64,000 nucleotides of DNA from Pseudomonas entomophila (GTDB taxonomy: Bacteria > Pseudomonadota > Gammaproteobacteria > Pseudomonadales > Pseudomonadaceae), in the NCBI RefSeq assembly GCF_023277925.1, contig NZ_CP063832.1:620001-684000 (forward strand), written 5' to 3'. The stretch's first letter is position 1. Each line of letters begins with the position of its first letter. Positions 45,518-55,906 of this stretch are shown here, one piece after another. The translations under genes were made by a program, and so were the position numbers. The notes below the pieces were generated by a model. The model searched no databases. It saw only the letters and a list, made by a program, of their open reading frames with translations, and had not been told where the DNA came from.

Positions 45518-46015
45518 ATGATCCGTTCCATGTTGTACGCCACTGACCTCGGTGTGTACGCGCCTTTTGTCATGCAGCACGCGCTGGCGCTGGCACGGAC
45601 CTTCAACGCAGAGCTGTATGTCATCCACGCGGTCGAACCGATGGGCCAGTTCGCCGAATCCCTCCTGCAGAGCTACCTCGATGAGCAGACCCTCGACGCC
45701 TTGCACAGCGAGGGGGTCAACACGGTAATGGCCAATATCGAGCAGCGGGTGCTGGACAACTTTCGTGAAGAGTTGGGCGAGGCGGCCGATCTTGCGCTGA
45801 TTCGCGCGGTACGGGTGCGTCAAGGCGACCCGGCACAGGTGATCCTCGAACAGGCGCAGCGCCTTTCGGTCGACTTGCTGATTTTCGGCAGCCACAGCGC
45901 GGGTGCCGGGGTGGATGTACCCATCGGTCGCACGGCGGTGCGGCTGTTGCAGCTGTCCCCGGTGCCGGTTTACATGGTGCCCCTCGCCCAGCATCTTGGG
46001 CGTAGGAAAGGGTGA
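45518..46015 (+). CDS. Universal stress protein (UspA family)
   Basis: 165 residues from the ATG at 45518, with GAGGAGG upstream. One USP domain: MIRSMLYATDLGVYAPFVMQ at the start, VRVRQGDPAQVILEQAQRLS, LLIFGSHSAGAG and the end VPVYMVPLAQ. The G-2x-G-9x-G(S/T) ATP motif is only partly matched (GSHSAGAGVDVPIGRTA). The role in stress tolerance is inferred from the family. Confidence 0.88.
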   Translation: MIRSMLYATDLGVYAPFVMQHALALARTFNAELYVIHAVEPMGQFAESLLQSYLDEQTLDALHSEGVNTVMANIEQRVLDNFREELGEAADLALIRAVRVRQGDPAQVILEQAQRLSVDLLIFGSHSAGAGVDVPIGRTAVRLLQLSPVPVYMVPLAQHLGRRKG

Positions 46016-46132
46016 AGTTAGTGGTAGGTGTTTTCCGGCGATCGTAACAAAATAGTTCTAGATTTATTTCTCAAGCCACTAATATAGTTATAACTCGTCG
46101 CTGCCGGCGCGCCGGTGACCTACCGCCTTTGA

Positions 46133-47116
<984 letters not shown>

Positions 47117-47149
47117 TTCGACATCGTACGGGGCCGCTTGGTGGCCCTT

Positions 47150-47177
47150 TCGCCGGCAAGCCGGCTCCTACATTGAC
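47150..47177. repeat. REP element (CCGGCTTGCCGGCG class)
   Basis: CGCCGGCAAGCCGGCTCCTA lies between the convergent cysB and cysH genes. It belongs to a second REP class found only in the right half of the window. Confidence 0.7.
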
Positions 47178-47202
47178 CTTCGTAGGCGCTGGCTAGCTGG
47201 TG

Positions 47203-47226
47203 AAAGGGGCGCCAAGCGGCCCCTTT
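47203..47226. terminator. Terminator-like hairpin between cysB and cysH
   Basis: AAAGGGGC (47203-47210) pairs with GCCCCTTT (47219-47226). It lies six bases beyond the cysH stop and can serve both strands. Confidence 0.7.
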
Positions 47227-47232
47227 GCATTT

Positions 47233-47967
47233 TCAAGACTTGGTAATCAGGTTGCCGGCATGCAGCCCGCATTCCTTCTGCGTCGACTCTTCCCACCACC
47301 AGCGCCCCTCGCGCTCATGCTGGTTCGGCAGCACCGGCCGAGTGCATGGCTCGCACCCGATGCTGATGAAGCCACGTTCATGCAGGCTGTTGTACGGCAG
47401 CTCGAGCATGCGGATGTAGCCCCAGACTTCCTCGCTGGTCATCTGCGCCAGCGGGTTGAATTTGTACAGAGGGCGCTCGGGGGTGGAGAAGGCGCTGTCG
47501 ACCTCCAGTGCCGCGACCTGGCTGCGGGTGCCGGGGCTCTGGTCGCGACGCTGGCCGGTGGCCCAGGCGCTCACGGTGGCCAGCTTGCGGCGCAGCGGCT
47601 CGATCTTGCGGATGCCGCAGCATTCGCCGTGACCGTCCTTGTAGAAGCTGAACAACCCCTTCTCCTTGACGAAAGGATCGAGCTTGTCGCGGTCAGGGCT
47701 GAGGATCTCGATGGGCAGGTTGTACTGCTCGCGCACCTGGTCGATGAAACGATAGGTTTCCGGGTGCAGGCGCCCGGTGTCGAGGCTGAACACCTTGACT
47801 TGCTTGTTCAAGCGCCAGGCCATGTCCACCAGTACCACATCCTCGGCGCCGCTGAAGGAGATCCACAGGTCGTCGCCGAAGTGTTCGAAGGCGAGCTTGA
47901 GGATCTCCTGCGGGGACTTGCTGGCGTAGGTCGCGGCCAGGGCGGCGACGTCGAAGGGTTGGCTCAT
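47233..47967 (-). CDS. cysH: Phosphoadenylyl/adenylyl sulfate reductase with [4Fe-4S] cluster
   Basis: 244 residues. The four cluster Cys are visible: ECCGIRK (116-117) and GCEPC (205, 208), with the catalytic Cys233 in the C-terminal ECGLH. The iron-sulfur cluster marks the bacterial/plant APS-type reductase. It reduces activated sulfate to sulfite with thioredoxin. Convergent with cysB, its probable activator. It ends at its own hairpin. Confidence 0.95.
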   Translation of the reverse strand: MSQPFDVAALAATYASKSPQEILKLAFEHFGDDLWISFSGAEDVVLVDMAWRLNKQVKVFSLDTGRLHPETYRFIDQVREQYNLPIEILSPDRDKLDPFVKEKGLFSFYKDGHGECCGIRKIEPLRRKLATVSAWATGQRRDQSPGTRSQVAALEVDSAFSTPERPLYKFNPLAQMTSEEVWGYIRMLELPYNSLHERGFISIGCEPCTRPVLPNQHEREGRWWWEESTQKECGLHAGNLITKS

Positions 47968-48085
47968 CAGGCGGTTTCCATCAGGTGAGTGGCGCTGTGC
48001 GCTCGTAGTGTCCAGATGGTAACAAAAAATGGCAGGCCAGACTGCGGCGGCCGATTCGCTGGCAATCCGGCTTGCCGGCGATGCT

Positions 48086-49429
48086 TCAGAGGCTTTGCAG
48101 TGTTTCCATCAGTACCCGCACCTTGGCGATCGACTCTTCGTATTCGGCCTGCCAGTGTGAGTCGGCCACCACCGCGCCACCGCCCCAGCAACTGACCTGG
48201 CCATCCTTGACCAGCAGGCTGCGAATGGCGATGGAGCTGTCCATCTCGCCACGCACATCGATATACAGTAGCGAGCCGCAGTACAGCGCTCGGCGGGTGG
48301 GCTCCAGCTCGTCGATGATCTGCATGGCGCGGATCTTCGGCGCGCCGGTGATCGAGCCGCCCGGGAAGCTGCCGCCGATCAGGTCCAGTGCATCGCGGCC
48401 AGCGGCCAGGCGTCCGGTGACGCTGCTGACCAGGTGGTGAACGTTGGGGTAGCTTTCCAGGCTGAACAGCTCCGGCACCTTCACCGAGCCGATCTCGCAG
48501 GTGCGCCCGATGTCGTTGCGCAGCAGGTCGACGATCATCAGGTTTTCCGAGCGGTCCTTCGCGCTGTTCAGCAGCTCGTCAGCGTTGCGCGCATCCTCGA
48601 TGGGGTTGCTCGCGCGTGGCCGGGTGCCCTTGATCGGGCGAGTTTCGACCTCGCCTTGGCTGACGCGGATGAAACGCTCGGGAGAAAAGCTGAGCAGGGC
48701 CGTACCGGCATCCAGCTGCTGGTACCCGGAAAACGGCGTCGGGCACGCAGCGCGCAGGGCCTGGTAGGCGTGCCACGGATCGCCCTGGCAGGGGGCACGG
48801 AAGCGCTGGGTCAGGTTGATCTGATAGCAGTCGCCGGCCTGGATGTACTGCTGGACCTTGTCGAACGCGCAGCGGTACTGCTCGGGGGCCAGGTCGCCCT
48901 TCATGGGGGCGAGCAGGCGGAAGTTGCCGGGCTCGGTATGGGGCAGTGTCGTGAACAGCCGGACCAGACGGTGCCGCTCGGTCGTCTCGAGGCTCGGGTG
49001 GAACACCAGCTGGCTGCGCTGCAAATGATGGTCGGTCACCAGTGCCCAGGCATAGAGGCCCAGGTCGGCGTCGGGCAGTGCGAGGTCGTCCAGGGCCGCG
49101 GCCGGCAGATGCTCCAGGCGGCGTCCGAAGTCGTAGCTCAGGTACCCGATCAGCCCGCCGGCGAATGGCAGCTCCACGCCTTGCGGCAGTTGTGCCGTGC
49201 CCAGGTCGGCCAGGGCCTGGCGCAGGCGTTGCAGGTAACCCTGGCCGGTTTCGCCAGGCTGCGCCTGCAGCTGTTGCCGTGGCCAGGCGCTGAGCAGGTC
49301 GAAGCGGCCGCGCTCGGCGCTGGGGCGGGCGCTGTCGAGCAGGATCGCGCCTAGCGCTGTGCGCAGGCGTGCGAAATAGAACGCGGGGTCGGGCTGGTAG
49401 GGCAGGGGGTGGAGCGTACAGGTCGGCAT
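48086..49429 (-). CDS. pabB: Aminodeoxychorismate synthase component I
   Basis: 447 residues. The chorismate-binding core has [10 protein letters not shown] (the Lys typical of PabB, in place of the Ala of anthranilate synthase), [19 protein letters not shown] and [20 protein letters not shown]. The N-terminal domain has [16 protein letters not shown]. It makes 4-amino-4-deoxychorismate for folate synthesis with a PabA glutamine amidotransferase encoded elsewhere. It is alone on the minus strand. Confidence 0.93.
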   Translation of the reverse strand: MPTCTLHPLPYQPDPAFYFARLRTALGAILLDSARPSAERGRFDLLSAWPRQQLQAQPGETGQGYLQRLRQALADLGTAQLPQGVELPFAGGLIGYLSYDFGRRLEHLPAAALDDLALPDADLGLYAWALVTDHHLQRSQLVFHPSLETTERHRLVRLFTTLPHTEPGNFRLLAPMKGDLAPEQYRCAFDKVQQYIQAGDCYQINLTQRFRAPCQGDPWHAYQALRAACPTPFSGYQQLDAGTALLSFSPERFIRVSQGEVETRPIKGTRPRASNPIEDARNADELLNSAKDRSENLMIVDLLRNDIGRTCEIGSVKVPELFSLESYPNVHHLVSSVTGRLAAGRDALDLIGGSFPGGSITGAPKIRAMQIIDELEPTRRALYCGSLLYIDVRGEMDSSIAIRSLLVKDGQVSCWGGGAVVADSHWQAEYEESIAKVRVLMETLQSL

Positions 49430-49536
49430 CAGAATGGACGGCGATGAAAAAAGCGAGGGGGCGATTGTAGACCTGTGTAGGAAATGCGCCTAGCGTTGAG
49501 GGCGACATTCACATGCTGTACTCAGTCATGGAGGGG

Positions 49537-49583
49537 TTCGCCGGCAAGCCGGCTCCTACCGTAGGAGCCGGCTTGCCGGCGAA
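49537..49583. repeat. 47-base perfect REP hairpin
   Basis: A perfect 23-base-pair inverted repeat with a one-base centre at 49560, made of two head-to-head REP cores (TTCGCCGGCAAGCCGGCTCC and its complement). It lies 5 bases after the stop of the ATP-grasp gene (minus strand), so it probably marks the end of that operon, and it faces the pabB upstream region. Confidence 0.85.
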
Positions 49584-49588
49584 CAGGG

Positions 49589-50566
49589 TCACTGCTGAAC
49601 GTGCCCGAACAGCCCTTGCGATACGCGGACACGCTGCGCGGCGTCCTCGGTCCGGCCTTCCTTGGCCAGCATTTCCAGGTGCGCCTCGATGGCGTGGGTA
49701 CGTTGCGTGAGCCCGCAGTCGTTGGCGATCTGGATGTTCAGGCCGGGGCGGGCGTTGAGCTCGAGGATCAGCGGCCCTTTATCCTGGTCCAGCACCATGT
49801 CCACGCCGATGTAGCCCAGGCCGCACAGTTCGTAGCAGCTGGCGGCGAGCTTCATGAAGCCGTCCCAGTTGGGGAGTTGCACGCCGTCCACCGCGTTGGT
49901 GGTGTCCGGGTGTTTGCTGATGATCTTGTTCAGCCAGGTGCCGCGCAGCGTCAGGCCCGTGGCCAGGTCCACGCCCACGCCGATGGCGCCTTGGTGCAGG
50001 TTGGCCTTGCCGCCGGACTGGCGGGTGGGCAGGCGCAGCATGGCCATCACCGGGTAGCCCATCAGCACGATGATGCGGATGTCCGGCACGCCTTCGTAGC
50101 TGATGCTCTTGAAGATCTGGTCCGGGGTGACCCGGTACTCGATCAACGCGCGGTCGCGGTGCCCGCCCAACGAGTAGAGGCCGGTAAGGATGCTGGAGAT
50201 CTGGTGCTCGATCTCTTCGTGGCTGATGATCTTGCCCGACACCGTGCGGTAGCGGTCCTCGAAGCGGTCGGCGATTACCAGGATGCCGTCACCGCCCGCA
50301 CCTTGCGCGGGCTTGATGACGAAGTCGTTGCGCTCGCCGATGATCTCGTCGAGCTTTTCGATCTGCTTCTCGGTCTCGATGATGCCGTACATCTCTGGCA
50401 CATGGATGCCGGCCGCCAGTGCGCGCTCCTTGGTGATGATCTTGTCGTCGACGATCGGGTACAGGTGGCGCTTGTTGTACTTCAACACGTAGTCCGCGTT
50501 GCGCCGGTTGATACCCATGATGCCCCGGGCCTCCAGGGCTTTCCATGTCTTGAGCAGGCCGAACAT
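49589..50566 (-). CDS. RimK-related alpha-L-glutamate-ligase-like ATP-grasp protein
   Basis: 325 residues. ATP-grasp features: KIITKERALAAGIHVPEMYG, FVIKPAQGAGGDGILVIADR with the ATP-binding Lys, and the metal site PLILELNARPGLNIQIAND. This is the RimK-related group of unknown substrate (TIGR02291-type). Its neighbours are a membrane protein whose stop codon overlaps this start by one base and a retropepsin-like protease; the three-gene set is conserved in pseudomonads, from memory. It presumably ligates an amino acid to a peptide or protein, but the target is not known. Confidence 0.86.
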   Translation of the reverse strand: MFGLLKTWKALEARGIMGINRRNADYVLKYNKRHLYPIVDDKIITKERALAAGIHVPEMYGIIETEKQIEKLDEIIGERNDFVIKPAQGAGGDGILVIADRFEDRYRTVSGKIISHEEIEHQISSILTGLYSLGGHRDRALIEYRVTPDQIFKSISYEGVPDIRIIVLMGYPVMAMLRLPTRQSGGKANLHQGAIGVGVDLATGLTLRGTWLNKIISKHPDTTNAVDGVQLPNWDGFMKLAASCYELCGLGYIGVDMVLDQDKGPLILELNARPGLNIQIANDCGLTQRTHAIEAHLEMLAKEGRTEDAAQRVRVSQGLFGHVQQ

Positions 50567-52101
50567 CAGGCGTCAGCCTTCTTCAGGAAGGCCTTGAAGC
50601 GCACGAGCTCGGTCAGGCGGTAGCCGCGGTAGCGACCCATCGCCAGCATGAAGCCCACCAGGATCAGCAGCACTGCCGGGAAGGTGAAGACGAAGTAGGT
50701 CAGTTCCGGCACGGTCATCAGCAGGTGCGCGACGGACGCGGCGAACAGGGTGCCGATGGCCACTTTCATGGCGTGGCCGCCACCGCGCTCTTCCCAGGTG
50801 ATCGACAGGCGTTCGATGGTCATGGTCAGGATCACCATCGGGAACAGCGCCACCGACAGGCCGCGTTCAAGGCCCAGCTTGTGGCTGAACAGGCTGATGG
50901 CGGCGATCAGCACCACGACGAAGGTCAGCACCACCGACAGGCGCGGCAGCATCTGCAGCTTCAGGTGCTCGAGATACGAGCGCAGCGACAGGCCCAGGGC
51001 GGTGATCACCGTGAACAGCACGATACCAAAGCCCAGTTGCGTCTCGCGGAAGGCCAGGGCGATCAGCACCGGGGTGAACGTGCCGAGGGTCTGGATGCCG
51101 ATCAGGTTGCGCAGCACCAGGATCACCAGCACGCCGATCGGGATCATCACCATGATCATGAAGGTTTGCTGGGTCTGCAGTGGCAGGCCGTACAGCGAGT
51201 ACTCGAGGAAGTCAGCGTCGGTATTTTCGTCGGTCAGCTTGGCCAGGCGAATGGCGTTCATCTCGCTGTTGTTCATGCTGAAGGTGACGTTGGCCTTCTT
51301 GCCGCCATCGACGGTGATCAGGTTTTCGTCGCCGGTCCACCACAGCAGGCGATCGGCGGGCAGGCCTTGTTCGCCGGTGTCCGGGTTGAAGTACAACCAG
51401 TCGTTGCCGTTGAAGCTGCGCAGCCACAGTTCAGGGGTTTGCGGGGTGTCGGCAATCAGGCGGATGGTGTGGACTTTCTCGAGTGGCACGTGGGCGATGG
51501 ATAGCAGCAGATCGATGATCTGGGCCTTTTTCATCGACGAGGTGTCGCCAGCCAGCAGCAGTTTGACGTTGTCGTCGTTGAGATTGTTGACACGCTTGAT
51601 TGTTTCGCTGACGAAGGTCTCGACGTCGGCCGAGTGCTGGCGGATCGGTGCCATCAGCGCTTCGGCGGCGATCTTCTCCGGGCCCTCGAGCGCCAGGCTG
51701 TCGCGGAACGTCGGGCCCTTGATCTTGGCCTTCTCGTTGCTGTAGCGCTTGGTTAGCACCAGGCGGTAGTAGAGGGTCTGGTTGCCACTGGCGCGGCGCG
51801 CCGACCAGGTGACCTTGCGGTTGCCGTCGACGCGGTTGACGCTCACCCCATAGTTGTTGGAGATGAAGCTCTCGTTGAGGCTGACGTAGTCGCGGTTCAG
51901 CGGTGGCACGAACATCTGCACCTTGACCGGGTCCTTGGCGCTGGCGACGAACTCGACCTTGGCGTCGATGTTCCACAGGTCGTCGGTTTCATCCTCGGTC
52001 ACCGGGATGCCAAGGGCGAAGATCTGGTAGGCCGTGATCGCCACGCCCAGCAACACCAGGACGGTGATCAAGACTTTCAGGTGGAGGGTAAGAGAGCGCA
52101 T
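50566..52101 (-). CDS. Inactive transglutaminase fused to membrane domain
   Basis: 511 residues. An N-terminal membrane anchor (LTLHLKVLITVLVLLGVAIT) is followed by a periplasmic region of about 270 residues with a transglutaminase-like part (about 150-250; KKAQIIDLLLSIAHVPLEKV, ELWLRSFNGNDWLYFNPDTG). The Cys of an active transglutaminase is absent there (the position is occupied by the AQIIDLLL helix), so the fold is probably catalytically dead. The C-terminal part has about seven helices (QQTFMIMVMIPIGVLVILVL; VVLTFVVVLIAAISLFSHKL; AVLLILVGFMLAMG). It may present a peptide or lipid to the two soluble neighbours; this is inference. Same operon as the ATP-grasp gene. Confidence 0.83.
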   Translation of the reverse strand: MRSLTLHLKVLITVLVLLGVAITAYQIFALGIPVTEDETDDLWNIDAKVEFVASAKDPVKVQMFVPPLNRDYVSLNESFISNNYGVSVNRVDGNRKVTWSARRASGNQTLYYRLVLTKRYSNEKAKIKGPTFRDSLALEGPEKIAAEALMAPIRQHSADVETFVSETIKRVNNLNDDNVKLLLAGDTSSMKKAQIIDLLLSIAHVPLEKVHTIRLIADTPQTPELWLRSFNGNDWLYFNPDTGEQGLPADRLLWWTGDENLITVDGGKKANVTFSMNNSEMNAIRLAKLTDENTDADFLEYSLYGLPLQTQQTFMIMVMIPIGVLVILVLRNLIGIQTLGTFTPVLIALAFRETQLGFGIVLFTVITALGLSLRSYLEHLKLQMLPRLSVVLTFVVVLIAAISLFSHKLGLERGLSVALFPMVILTMTIERLSITWEERGGGHAMKVAIGTLFAASVAHLLMTVPELTYFVFTFPAVLLILVGFMLAMGRYRGYRLTELVRFKAFLKKADA

Positions 52102-52106
52102 CGGAA

Positions 52107-52643
52107 TTACTCTGCTTTGGGAGCTTCGGTGGCACAGGCAGGTTTGCCGGCCGCGTATTTAAGACTTGGGTCGACCAGCGCGCCAAAGTGCTTGAGAGCC
52201 TCGGAGCCGATCAGCAGCGGGAACTGGAAGGCGCTGCGGTCGGTGAGGTTGACCTCGATGGTGCGGCGTGTCTGGCCCATGCAGATATCGAGCTCGATAA
52301 CCGGGCGGGCGGTGTAGGCCTTGCCGGATTCGGCATCATAGTCCCCAGCGCGGCGCTTGATCTTGCTGACTCGGGCCAGGGGGCGTTCGATGGGGTGTTT
52401 GTGGGCGGCGTCGATGGCCAGGTAGAAACGTACCCAGCTCTCGCCATCGCGCTTGAAACGCTTGATGTCGCGGGCACTGAGCGAGGCGGTCTTGGCGCCG
52501 GTGTCGAGCTTGGCCGCCACTTCCAGGTCGAGATCGCCCAGGCGGGCATATTCGTTCAGACCGTACACGGTCTTTTCCGCCGCGGGCGCAAGGGCCGGCA
52601 GCAGGGTCAGGCAGAGCAGCAGTGAAGCGGGTGTGAGTCTCAT
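52107..52643 (-). CDS. Retropepsin-like aspartic protease (RimB/PF05618 family), secreted
   Basis: 178 residues from the ATG at 52643. A signal peptide (MRLTPASLLLCLTLLPALAP) ends near AA-EKT. The aspartic motif DTG at 47-49 (AAKLDTGAKTASLSARDIKR) is the retropepsin flap-like active site of the family once called ATP-dependent zinc protease. Such proteins act as dimers. It is first in the trio with the inactive transglutaminase and the ATP-grasp protein. From memory, P. aeruginosa homologues (rlo genes) have been linked to osmotic stress tolerance; not verified here. Confidence 0.82.
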   Translation of the reverse strand: MRLTPASLLLCLTLLPALAPAAEKTVYGLNEYARLGDLDLEVAAKLDTGAKTASLSARDIKRFKRDGESWVRFYLAIDAAHKHPIERPLARVSKIKRRAGDYDAESGKAYTARPVIELDICMGQTRRTIEVNLTDRSAFQFPLLIGSEALKHFGALVDPSLKYAAGKPACATEAPKAE

Positions 52644-52842
52644 AATCCTGGCGCGGTGCTGTGCGGGGTTCAGGGCAAGGCGACTGGCCAAGCGTCCTCA
52701 AGAGTGTGTCGGTAGCATGAAAAGATGACAGGTACATGCTCCATGCTCCGAAAGGAGCGCGGCATTCTATCACGCCGATGTCTTGACGCCAGCGCGCCCG
52801 CGATCAGACCGCGCAGAGGCGGGGTAAGTTCGTTATTAGACG

Positions 52843-52854
52843 ATTGTCGACAAT
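52843..52854. promoter_or_regulatory. Operator-like palindrome ATTGTCGACAAT upstream of GntR-prp
   Basis: A perfect 12-base palindrome 75 bases before the regulator start. A closely similar GTGTCGACAATC occurs at 52917-52928, directly abutting the ATG. Two TTGTCGACAA-like sites suit autoregulation by the FadR-type GntR protein encoded next. Confidence 0.65.
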
Positions 52855-52928
52855 ATTCTTTTTGTCTTTGACTACAAGCCGTGGTTTAGCTAGTTTTGCC
52901 GTCATTGATTTTGAAGGTGTCGACAATC

Positions 52929-53645
52929 ATGCTGGACACAGCCCAGGCCACGACGATCACCCAGGACGAAACCGAGACCCTGTCGGAGAACGTCTTCCGG
53001 CGCATCCAGGCGGCCATCGTCAAGGGCGAGATCGCCCCCGGCAGCAAGATCTCCGAGCCGGAGCTGGCGCGCACCTACGGCATCAGCCGCGGCCCGTTGC
53101 GCGAGGCGATCCACCGCCTCGAGGGCCAGCGCTTGCTGGTGCGTGTACCCCATGTCGGCGCGCGGGTGGTGTCGCTGAGCCACGCCGAACTGATCGAGCT
53201 GTACGAGATTCGTGAATCGCTGGAAGGCATGGCATGCCGCCTGGCCGCCGAGCGCATGAGCCAGGCCGCCATCGATGAGCTGCGCCATGTGCTCGACACC
53301 CACGAGCGCGACGCCGCGTTCCAGGCCGGGCAGGGCTACTACCAGCAGGAAGGCGACTACGACTTCCACTACCGGATCATCCAGGGCAGCGGCAACCAAA
53401 CCCTCTACAAGATGCTCTGCGGCGAGCTCTACCAGCTGGTGCGCATGTACCGCATCCAGTTCTCCACCACGCCCAACCGGCCACGCCAGGCCTTCGCCGA
53501 GCACCACCGCATCCTCGACGCCATCGAAGCCCGCGACGGCGAACTCGCAGAACTCCTGATGCGCCGCCACATCGGCGCGTCCAAACGCAATATCGAGCGC
53601 CACTACCAGGGCGCCGACAACAATAGCCCACGAGGTGAGTCATGA
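52929..53645 (+). CDS. GntR-family (FadR subfamily) regulator of the 2-methylcitrate operon
   Basis: 238 residues from the ATG at 52929; an upstream in-frame start at 52896 would overlap the operator. The N-terminal winged helix is [20 protein letters not shown] with [20 protein letters not shown]. The C-terminal FCD domain has [30 protein letters not shown] and [20 protein letters not shown] with the metal-binding Asp and His residues. Its stop overlaps prpB by 4 bases, so it is transcribed with the operon it controls. The probable ligand is 2-methylcitrate or propionate-derived. Confidence 0.88.
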   Translation: MLDTAQATTITQDETETLSENVFRRIQAAIVKGEIAPGSKISEPELARTYGISRGPLREAIHRLEGQRLLVRVPHVGARVVSLSHAELIELYEIRESLEGMACRLAAERMSQAAIDELRHVLDTHERDAAFQAGQGYYQQEGDYDFHYRIIQGSGNQTLYKMLCGELYQLVRMYRIQFSTTPNRPRQAFAEHHRILDAIEARDGELAELLMRRHIGASKRNIERHYQGADNNSPRGES

Positions 53646-54532
53646 CAGTGAAGAGCACCCCCGGCCAGCGTTTCCGTGACGCGGTTGCCGCCGAACATCC
53701 GCTGCAGGTGGTCGGGACCATCAACGCCAACCACGCCCTGCTGGCCAAGCGCGCCGGCTTCAAGGCCATCTACCTGTCCGGCGGCGGTGTCGCCGCCGGC
53801 TCCCTGGGGCTGCCGGACCTGGGCATCAGCGGGCTGGACGACGTGCTCACCGACGTGCGTCGCATCACCGACGTATGCGACCTGCCACTGCTGGTGGATG
53901 TCGACACCGGCTTTGGTGCTTCGGCCTTCAACGTCGCCCGCACCGTCAAGTCGATGAGCAAGTTCGGCGCCGCGGCGATCCATATCGAGGACCAGGTCGG
54001 CGCCAAGCGCTGCGGCCACCGCCCGAACAAGGAGATCGTCAGCCAGCAGGAAATGGTCGACCGTATCAAGGCCGCGGTGGATGCCCGCAGCGATGACAGC
54101 TTCGTGATCATGGCGCGCACCGACGCGTTGGCGGTGGAGGGCTTGAACGCCGCGCTGGACCGCGCCGCGGCCTGCGTCGAGGCGGGTGCCGACATGATTT
54201 TCCCGGAAGCGATCACCGAACTTTCGATGTACAAGACCTTCGCCGACCGGGTGCAAGCGCCGATCCTGGCCAACATCACCGAGTTCGGCGCCACGCCGCT
54301 GTACACCACCGAAGAGCTCGCCTCGGTCGATGTGTCGCTGGTGCTCTACCCGCTGTCGGCGTTCCGCGCCATGAACAAGGCCGCCGAGAATGTCTACACC
54401 GCGCTGCGCCGCGATGGCACGCAGAAGAACGTGATCGACACCATGCAGACCCGCATGGAGCTCTACGATGCCATCGGCTACCACGCCTTCGAGCAGAGCC
54501 TCGATGCGCTGTTCGCGCAGAAGAAGGGATGA
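53642..54532 (+). CDS. prpB: Methylisocitrate lyase
   Basis: 296 residues. Isocitrate lyase superfamily signature [12 protein letters not shown] with the catalytic Cys, plus [19 protein letters not shown] and [18 protein letters not shown]. It splits 2-methylisocitrate to pyruvate and succinate, the final step of the pathway. ATGA overlap with the GntR gene. A REP lies after it before prpC. Confidence 0.96.
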   Translation: MTVKSTPGQRFRDAVAAEHPLQVVGTINANHALLAKRAGFKAIYLSGGGVAAGSLGLPDLGISGLDDVLTDVRRITDVCDLPLLVDVDTGFGASAFNVARTVKSMSKFGAAAIHIEDQVGAKRCGHRPNKEIVSQQEMVDRIKAAVDARSDDSFVIMARTDALAVEGLNAALDRAAACVEAGADMIFPEAITELSMYKTFADRVQAPILANITEFGATPLYTTEELASVDVSLVLYPLSAFRAMNKAAENVYTALRRDGTQKNVIDTMQTRMELYDAIGYHAFEQSLDALFAQKKG

Positions 54533-54549
54533 GTCAAGCGCACACCGCC

Positions 54550-54578
54550 CTGTAGGAGCCGGCTTGCCGGCGAACAGG
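54550..54578. repeat. REP element between prpB and prpC
   Basis: CTGTAGGAGCCGGCTTGCCG followed by GCGAACAG. Same class as the 47.1 and 49.5 kb copies. Confidence 0.8.
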
Positions 54579-54637
54579 CCAGACACCCGATTAGCCAGAA
54601 AAGACTTCGATAACAAATTCAAGAAAGGAGAAACACC

Positions 54638-55765
54638 ATGGCCGAAGCAAAAGTACTCAGTGGCGCAGGCCTGCGCGGCCAGGTGGCCGGGCAGACCGCG
54701 CTGTCCACCGTCGGTCAGGCCGGTGCCGGCCTGACCTATCGCGGCTATGACGTGCGCGACCTGGCCGCCGGCGCCGAGTTCGAGGAAGTCGCCTACCTGC
54801 TGCTCTACGGCGAGCTGCCAAGCAAGGCCGAGCTTGCCGACTACAAACGCAAGCTCAAGGGCTTGCGTGACCTGCCGCAAGTGCTGAAAGAAGTCCTCGA
54901 GCGCATCCCGCGCGACGCCCACCCGATGGACGTGATGCGCACCGGCTGCTCGGTACTCGGCACCCTGGAGCCGGAGCTGACCTTCGACGCCCAGCGCGAC
55001 AAGACCGACCGCCTGCTGGCGCTGTTCCCGGCGGTGATGTGCTACTGGTACCGCTTCACTCACCACGGTGTACGTATCGATTGCACCAGCGATGAAGAGA
55101 CGATTGGCGGCCACTTCCTGCACCTGCTGCATGGCAAGAAACCGAGCGAGCTGCACGTCAAGGTGATGAATGTCTCGCTGATCCTCTACGCCGAGCACGA
55201 GTTCAACGCCTCGACTTTCACCGCCCGGGTCTGTGCCTCGACCCTGTCCGACCTGTACTCCTGCGTGACCGCCGCCATCGGTTCGCTACGCGGCCCGCTG
55301 CACGGCGGTGCAAACGAGGCGGCGATGGAACTGATCGAGCGCTTCCAGACCCCGCAGGAAGCCACCGCCGAGCTGCTGCGCATGCTCGAGCGCAAAGACA
55401 AGATCATGGGCTTTGGCCATGCGATCTATAAAGAGTCCGATCCGCGCAACGAGGTGATCAAGGGCTGGGCGAAGCAGTTGGCCGACGAGGTGGGCGACAA
55501 GGTCCTGTACCCGGTATCCGAAGCCATCGACAAGACCATGTGGGAGCAGAAGCGCCTGTTCCCCAACGCTGACTTCTACCATGCCTCGGCGTATCACTTC
55601 ATGGGCATCCCGACCAAGCTGTTCACCCCGATCTTCGTCTGCTCGCGCCTGACCGGCTGGGCCGCGCACGTGTTCGAGCAGCGCGCCAACAACCGCATCA
55701 TCCGCCCGAGCGCCGAGTATGTCGGCGTCGAGCAGCGCCAGTTCGTGCCGATCGAGCAACGCTGA
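54638..55765 (+). CDS. prpC: 2-methylcitrate synthase
   Basis: 375 residues. Citrate synthase fold: the key His in GPLHGGANEAAMELI, and GFGHAIYKESDPRNEVIKGW with the conserved His and Arg, and the Asp in CYWYRFTHHGVRIDC region neighbours. It condenses propionyl-CoA with oxaloacetate to give 2-methylcitrate. AAGGAGAAA precedes the ATG at 54638. The length is shorter than housekeeping citrate synthases, as expected for PrpC. Confidence 0.95.
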   Translation: MAEAKVLSGAGLRGQVAGQTALSTVGQAGAGLTYRGYDVRDLAAGAEFEEVAYLLLYGELPSKAELADYKRKLKGLRDLPQVLKEVLERIPRDAHPMDVMRTGCSVLGTLEPELTFDAQRDKTDRLLALFPAVMCYWYRFTHHGVRIDCTSDEETIGGHFLHLLHGKKPSELHVKVMNVSLILYAEHEFNASTFTARVCASTLSDLYSCVTAAIGSLRGPLHGGANEAAMELIERFQTPQEATAELLRMLERKDKIMGFGHAIYKESDPRNEVIKGWAKQLADEVGDKVLYPVSEAIDKTMWEQKRLFPNADFYHASAYHFMGIPTKLFTPIFVCSRLTGWAAHVFEQRANNRIIRPSAEYVGVEQRQFVPIEQR

Positions 55766-55789
55766 GTCAGCCCGCGCTCCCTGTAGGAG

Positions 55790-55853
55790 CCAGCCTTGCT
55801 GGCGAACCCCGGCGACGCCGGGGCCCCTTTCGCCGGCAAGCCGGCTCCTGCAG
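55790..55853. repeat. REP pair between prpC and acnD
   Basis: A left arm TGTAGGAGCCAGCCTTGCTG and a right arm CGCCGGCAAGCCGGCTCCTG flank GGCGACGCC. This is an inverted BIME-like unit in the operon. Confidence 0.8.
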
Positions 55854-55906
55854 AAAGCAGGGCGGCCGCAACAGCACCGACCTTACCGTGATTGAGTCCC
55901 TGTGCC

